Below, one piece after another: positions 60,041-64,000 of a DNA stretch of 64,000 nucleotides (the stretch's first letter is position 1; each line of letters opens with the position of its first letter). Both the position numbers and the translations under genes were made by a program. The DNA lies in contig NZ_JACHXJ010000001.1 in the NCBI RefSeq assembly GCF_014192015.1, positions 744,001 through 808,000 of the forward strand. Reading direction: 5' to 3'. The notes below the pieces were generated by a model. It ran no database searches. It worked only from the letters and a program-made list of their open reading frames with translations, and was not told where the DNA came from. This stretch comes from Paenibacillus rhizosphaerae. Its GTDB lineage: Bacteria; Bacillota; Bacilli; Paenibacillales; Paenibacillaceae.

Positions 60041-60067
60041 GCATTTTCTACGGGTGAGGTGAGGCTA

Positions 60068-61564
60068 ATGGGTTCGAAATCCTTACACATGCTGGCGGTG
60101 GACTTCGGGGCAAGCAGCGGACGCGCCGTGACGGGAGCGTTCAATGGCCGAACGCTGTCCGTAAGCGAGGTGCACCGCTTCAATAACGAACCGGTTCGTC
60201 TCGGCAACAGCCTTCACTGGGATTTTCTGCGGCTGTTCCATGAGCTGAAGCTGGGCATTCATGCTTCCCGGCGGATGGCGGGCGGTGCCCCGGTATCGGT
60301 GGCGGTGGACACTTGGGGCGTCGACTACGGTTTGGTGGATGCCAAGGGCAGACTGGCCGGCAACCCTTACCACTATCGGGACCTGCGGACAGAGCAGGTT
60401 ATGCCCGAAGTGTTCTCCGCTGTGCCGGAAAAGGAACTGTTTCGGCTGACCGGCATCCGCTCCTCCTCGATCAACACGATTTATCAGCTGTATGCCGAGG
60501 AGAACATCCGCTCCGGCTATGGGGCGGGCGGGCTAAAAATGCTGATGATGCCGGATCTGTTCCATTACTATTTGTCTGGCGTCATGGCCAATGAATATAC
60601 GATTGCCAGCACGAGCGGATTGCTCGATCCGCGCAGCCGTACATGGCATAGCGGCATGCTGAACACGCTGTCCATTCCGGAATCGCTGTTCTCGGAGATT
60701 GTGATGCCGGGAACGATTCTGGGGCAGCTGCGGCAGGACATCCGCGAGGAGCTGCAAGTGCCGGATATGGCGGTGATCGCCGCGGCGGGCCACGATACGG
60801 CCGCCGCGGTGGCGTCTATTCCGGCGGGTGATGCCCCGTATGCCTTCATCAGCTCCGGAACCTGGTCGCTGATGGGCATCGAGCTCGATCAGCCGGCGCT
60901 GAGCGATGACAGCCGGGACAACCTCTTCAGCAACGAAGGGGGAGCGGGCGGTAAAATCCGGCTGCTCAAGAACATCATGGGGCTGTGGCTGCTGCAGGAA
61001 TGCCGGCGCACATGGGCGCTGGAAGGCACGGCGCTCACGTACGACGAGCTGACCGAGCTGGCGCTGTCGGCGCCGGAGAACGGCAGCTATATCGACGCGG
61101 CAGATAGCGTCTTCCTGCCGCCGGGCGGCATGCCGCAGCGAATCCGCGAATACTGCCGGGACAGCGGCCAGAAGGTGCCGGAATCCCGCGCGGCCATCGT
61201 TCGCTGTATTGTCGAAAGCCTGGCGCTTCAATACCGCCAGACGCTGGATGAAATCGAGAAGCTCGCCGGAGAGCGGATGGAGCATATCCATATCGTCGGG
61301 GGCGGCATCCAGAACCGGCTGTTGTGCCAGCTGACGGCCAACGTCACCGGCCGTCCCGTGATTGCTGGACCGGTGGAAGCCACGGCCATCGGCAATCTGA
61401 TGATGCAGGCGCTGGCGCATGGCGAGGTGAAGAACCTTGCCGAGATCCGGCAGGTCGTTCTTGAATCCTTCCCGCCGGAAACCTACCTGCCGGAGGACGC
61501 GGCAATGTGGGAGGAACGCTATCAGCAGTACGTGAAGCTTTTTAAACGTCAAGAGACGGTATAA
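60068..61564 (+). CDS. sugar kinase, rhamnulokinase family (probable L-fuculokinase)
   Basis: A 498-residue FGGY-family kinase. ATP/sugar motifs: LAVDFGASSGRAVTG (start), VDTWGVDYGLVDA (catalytic Asp region), AAGHDTAAAVASIP, FISSGTWSLMGIE and HIVGGGIQNRLLCQ (end). The start and the GTWSLMGIE block are those of RhaB rhamnulokinases rather than E. coli FucK, but the operon contains no rhamnose isomerase or aldolase, so the substrate is inferred to be L-fuculose (1-phosphate product). Ribosome binding site overlaps GAGGTGAGG; ATG 60068 preferred over GTG 60059. Confidence 0.88.
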   Translation: MGSKSLHMLAVDFGASSGRAVTGAFNGRTLSVSEVHRFNNEPVRLGNSLHWDFLRLFHELKLGIHASRRMAGGAPVSVAVDTWGVDYGLVDAKGRLAGNPYHYRDLRTEQVMPEVFSAVPEKELFRLTGIRSSSINTIYQLYAEENIRSGYGAGGLKMLMMPDLFHYYLSGVMANEYTIASTSGLLDPRSRTWHSGMLNTLSIPESLFSEIVMPGTILGQLRQDIREELQVPDMAVIAAAGHDTAAAVASIPAGDAPYAFISSGTWSLMGIELDQPALSDDSRDNLFSNEGGAGGKIRLLKNIMGLWLLQECRRTWALEGTALTYDELTELALSAPENGSYIDAADSVFLPPGGMPQRIREYCRDSGQKVPESRAAIVRCIVESLALQYRQTLDEIEKLAGERMEHIHIVGGGIQNRLLCQLTANVTGRPVIAGPVEATAIGNLMMQALAHGEVKNLAEIRQVVLESFPPETYLPEDAAMWEERYQQYVKLFKRQETV

Positions 61565-61595
61565 GCATGTGTTCTATAAAGGAGAGTGGAGAGAA

Positions 61596-62264
61596 ATGAC
61601 TGTGCAGCTTGAACAGCAAGTCAGGGAAGAGTTGACCAAGTATGCCCGGAAAACCGTAGCCAAAGGACTGGTAGTGGGACCGGGCGGGAACATCAGCGCG
61701 AAAGCGGGTAACATCATGCTGCTGTCTCCGAGCGGGTTTGCACTGGAAGACATTGAGCCGGAGCAATGGATCCGGGTGGAGATCGACTCCGGCAAAGTGC
61801 TGGATCAAGAGGTGCGGCCGTCTTCAGAGGTACTGATGCATCTGTTTGCCTACCGGGTTAATCCGGACATCCAGGCGATCGTGCATACCCATCCGGCCCA
61901 CTGCATCGCATTGACACTGGTCTCGAAGGAGCTGCCGATGCTGTTCCCGGACCAGGCCGCACTTGTCGGCGACATCGCCTTCGTACCTTACGTGCTGCCG
62001 ACGACCGATCTGCTGGCGAATGCGGTCGCGGAGAAAGTCGGGGACCACAACTCGATTTTGCTCGAAAACCATGGGCTTGTGACGACCGGGAAAAATTTAC
62101 GTGAAGCGTACTACCGGACCGAGGTGGTGGAGGAAAGCGCGAAGGTGTACCTCGCCGCCAAGGCGGTGGGTGAGCCGAAAGTGCTGACCGACGCCGAGTA
62201 CAAAGAGATCCAGTCGCTCGAAAGTGAAGCCTACCGGGTGCAGCTATTGCAGAAAATGAAGTGA
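61596..62264 (+). CDS. fucA: class II aldolase, L-fuculose-phosphate aldolase
   Basis: A 222-residue zinc aldolase that cleaves L-fuculose-1-phosphate to DHAP and L-lactaldehyde. Catalytic Glu78 (RPSSEVLMH) and zinc ligands His97 and His99 (AIVHTHPAH) and His159 (LLENHGLVTT) correspond to E73, H92, H94 and H155 of E. coli FucA. Length near FucA (215). Start ATG 61596 follows GGAGAG. Last gene of the operon; the next promoter begins 11 bases after its stop. Confidence 0.9.
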   Translation: MTVQLEQQVREELTKYARKTVAKGLVVGPGGNISAKAGNIMLLSPSGFALEDIEPEQWIRVEIDSGKVLDQEVRPSSEVLMHLFAYRVNPDIQAIVHTHPAHCIALTLVSKELPMLFPDQAALVGDIAFVPYVLPTTDLLANAVAEKVGDHNSILLENHGLVTTGKNLREAYYRTEVVEESAKVYLAAKAVGEPKVLTDAEYKEIQSLESEAYRVQLLQKMK

Positions 62265-62274
62265 TATCCGGCTC

Positions 62275-62304
62275 TTGACATTCATCTTAATCATCCTGTA
62301 AAGT
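62275..62304 (+). promoter_or_regulatory. sigma-A promoter of proS
   Basis: TTGACA (62275-62280), 18 bases, TAAAGT (62299-62304). Directly upstream of the T-box leader and just 11 bases after the fucA stop codon. Confidence 0.7.
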
Positions 62305-62337
62305 ATGGAAAAAACAAACCATGGTTTGTCAAATTTC

Positions 62338-62591
62338 CAAAGCGATGATCAAGAGCAACAGTTCATGAGGACCGGCGTTTTCCAGAGAAGAAACCCCTGG
62401 CTGAAAGGTTTCCGCGCACGGGCATGAGCTTCCCGTCTTGTAGCTGCCGTGATGAAAGAATCTGCAGGTTCGAGTATTCATGGCCGGGTGATCCCGTTAT
62501 ATTGCTATTAAGGACTGCCGTACTTGCGGCGGTTGAATACAGGGTGGTACCACGAACACATTCGTCCCTTCAGGACGGGTGTGTTTTTTTG
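62338..62591 (+). ncRNA. T-box leader riboswitch of proS
   Basis: A tRNA-sensing leader. The T-box AGGGTGGTACCACG lies at 62541-62554. A Stem I K-turn-like GATGATCAAGAG begins near 62343. The AG-bulge/terminal-loop region is CAGAGAAG..CTGGCTGAAAGG. A candidate specifier is CCC (62432-62434; Pro codon), facing the upstream arm AGTTCATG, which pairs with CATGAGCT. A terminator (62556-62590) follows. Uncharged tRNA-Pro should stop it from forming and let proS be read. The specifier is inferred; the T-box itself is certain. Confidence 0.93.
62556..62590 (+). terminator. T-box attenuator terminator
   Basis: ACACATTCGTCC (62556-62567) pairs with GGACGGGTGTGT (62573-62584), with two wobble-type positions, followed by a T run. 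Confidence 0.88.
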
Positions 62592-62657
62592 TTGTTAGAG
62601 TTCATGTTTGCCGCGGTAGTGTGCAGCATAAACAAGATAAGAGGAGGCTGATCGGCG

Positions 62658-64000
62658 ATGAGCCGTTATGTTAGCAAGCAAACATCCCTATTGATCCCAA
62701 CACTGCGCGAGGCTCCTGCCGAAGCGGAAGCCCGGAGCCACCAGCTCCTGCTCCGGGCGGGCTTTATCCGGCAGCTGGCTGCGGGAATATACAGCTACCT
62801 GCCGCTCGGCTGGCGCGTGCTGCGCCGCATCGAGGCCATCGTCCGTGAAGAAATGGACCAGGCCGGGTTCCAGGAGCTGCACCTGCCGGCCATGCAGCCG
62901 GCGGAGCTGTGGGAGCGGTCCGGGCGGTACGGGGCCTACGGGGCGGAGCTGATCCGACTGCAGGACCGGCATGAGCGCGAGTTTGTGCTCGGACCGACGC
63001 ATGAGGAGGTCATTACGGCGCTTGCCGCGGCCGAGGTGAATACGTACCGCAAGCTTCCGCTTCGCCTGTACCAAATTCAGACGAAATTCCGGGATGAGCG
63101 GCGTCCGCGCTTCGGATTGCTCCGGGGCCGCGAATTCCTGATGAAGGATGCGTATTCGTTTGACCGCAGCTGGGAGGAGCTGGATCGGACCTATCAGGCG
63201 GTCCGGGACGCTTACCGCCGCATCTTCACCCGCTGCGGGCTGAAGTTCAGCATGGTGGAGGCGGAGGCGGGAGCCATTGGCGGTGAAGGGGAAACGCATG
63301 AGTTCATGGCGCCCGCGGAAATCGGCGAGGATACGGTCGTCAGCTGTCCGGCCTGCGGGTATGCGGCCAATCTGGAGAAGGCCGCAGCAGCTGCCGTGGA
63401 ACGTTCGCCGGAAGAAGCGGAACGCCAAGCTCCCGCCATCGAAAAAGTTTCCACGCCAAATACAAGGACGATCGATGAAGTGAGCGCCTTCCTTGGGGTG
63501 CTGCCGTCACATATTTTGAAGACGATGATTTATATGGCTGACGGAAAGCCCGTCGCCGCCCTCGTGCGGGGTGATCATGAAGTCAACGAGAATAAGCTTG
63601 CCGCGGCAATGGGTTGCGGGGAGCTTGAACTCGCCGATCCGCAGGACGTGCTGAAGGTGACGGGAGCGCCTCACGGTTACGCCGGACCCGTTGGCCTTGA
63701 TATTCCGGTCTATCTGGACCGCGATGCCGTGCTGTACGGCGGAGCGGTAGCCGGAGCGGGAGAGGAACATGCGCATGTGCGGAACGTGGTGCCGTTCCGG
63801 GATTATCAGCCGGCGCAAATCGGTGATTACCGCAATGCGCAGGAGGGGGACCGCTGTCCGAACTGCGGGGAGGCGCTGCATTTTGCCAAAGGCATCGAAA
63901 TAGGGCACGTCTTCAAGCTGGGCACCAAATACAGCAGCGTCCTCGATGCCGGTTATACGGACGAAGCCGGCCGGGAGCAGACGATGATTATGGGCTGCTA
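62658..64000 (+). CDS. proS: prolyl-tRNA synthetase, 5' part
   Basis: Charges tRNA-Pro. The gene runs off the right edge; 447 codons are visible. Start ATG 62658 follows GAGGAGG. Class II aaRS blocks: RQLAAGIYSYLPLGWRVLRR, LGPTHEEVIT (motif), FRDERRPRFGLLRGREF (motif 2) and MKDAYSFD. From ~residue 230 the bacterial-type INS editing domain is visible (SCPACGYAANLEKA, TIDEVSAFLG, ALVRGDHEVNENKLA), then FKLGTKYSS. Controlled by the T-box upstream. The C-terminal anticodon-binding domain is outside the window. Confidence 0.95.
   Translation, partial: MSRYVSKQTSLLIPTLREAPAEAEARSHQLLLRAGFIRQLAAGIYSYLPLGWRVLRRIEAIVREEMDQAGFQELHLPAMQPAELWERSGRYGAYGAELIRLQDRHEREFVLGPTHEEVITALAAAEVNTYRKLPLRLYQIQTKFRDERRPRFGLLRGREFLMKDAYSFDRSWEELDRTYQAVRDAYRRIFTRCGLKFSMVEAEAGAIGGEGETHEFMAPAEIGEDTVVSCPACGYAANLEKAAAAAVERSPEEAERQAPAIEKVSTPNTRTIDEVSAFLGVLPSHILKTMIYMADGKPVAALVRGDHEVNENKLAAAMGCGELELADPQDVLKVTGAPHGYAGPVGLDIPVYLDRDAVLYGGAVAGAGEEHAHVRNVVPFRDYQPAQIGDYRNAQEGDRCPNCGEALHFAKGIEIGHVFKLGTKYSSVLDAGYTDEAGREQTMIMGC

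Overview
The window looks like chromosomal DNA of a Paenibacillus-type, endospore-forming member of the Bacillota. The evidence is two complete germinant-receptor operons, clear homologs of Bacillus FosB, TmrB, YfiT/BstA, KtrB and PepT, a T-box leader before proS, strong AAAGGAGG-type ribosome binding sites and frequent TTG/GTG starts. Base composition is high for Bacillota (roughly mid-50s percent GC by eye). I see no rRNA or tRNA gene, insertion sequence, prophage or CRISPR array.

Layout. 1-2.9 kb: the 3' end of a CYP102 (P450 BM3-type) self-sufficient monooxygenase, two GNAT acetyltransferases and a methyltransferase. 2.9-6.7 kb (minus): a gerKA-gerKC-gerKB-type receptor operon. 6.8-15 kb: single genes for envelope and resistance functions (CAP-domain lipoprotein, TmrB-like protein, MFS pump, Nudix, ABM monooxygenase, DinB, methyltransferase) and a small beta-rich protein that may belong to the spore-appendage families. 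15-19.7 kb: a split ThrE-type exporter, then a two-component system with a BcrA-like ABC exporter. 19.9-30.9 kb: metabolic and housekeeping genes including pepT, murI, fosB plus a phosphatase, a GNAT-TPR fusion and a PfkB sugar kinase. 31-34 kb: an ABC importer (lipoprotein, permease, ATPase). 34.3-37 kb: a large CHASE3/GAF hybrid sensor kinase. 37-41.4 kb: a LacI regulator followed by dehydrogenase, ThuA-like protein and dehydrogenase. 41.5-47.9 kb: YhgE/Pip membrane protein, BstA-like DinB protein, HD hydrolase, polysaccharide deacetylase and a NarL-type two-component system. 48-52.5 kb: a second germinant-receptor operon with an extra two-helix membrane protein. 52.9-54.9 kb: PTS EIIA and EIIBC. 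55-57 kb: cytidine deaminase-like protein and KtrB. 56.7-62.3 kb: L-fucose catabolism (LacI regulator diverging from isomerase, kinase, aldolase). 62.3 kb to the end: a T-box leader and proS, cut by the window edge.

How the genes work together. The two ger operons each encode a whole A/B/C receptor, so spores of this strain should sense at least two nutrient signals. The fuc cluster forms a self-contained pathway: isomerase to L-fuculose, kinase to L-fuculose-1-phosphate, aldolase to DHAP and lactaldehyde. Palindromes at both divergent promoters fit the adjacent LacI protein. The second LacI cluster has a perfect 16-bp palindrome over its own promoter and probably handles an oxidised or substituted sugar. 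FosB, TmrB, the MFS pump, the Bcr-like exporter and BstA fit a soil organism exposed to antibiotics.

The points I find most worth a second look are: apparent ATC and ATT start codons for the LacI regulator at 37.2 kb and for KtrB; a LexA-like box before a DinB gene; a structured, possibly RNA-encoding segment before the hybrid kinase; the small possible Ena-like protein with a perfect 10-bp-arm hairpin in its leader; the GNAT-TPR fusion; and the accessory gene of the second germinant-receptor operon.
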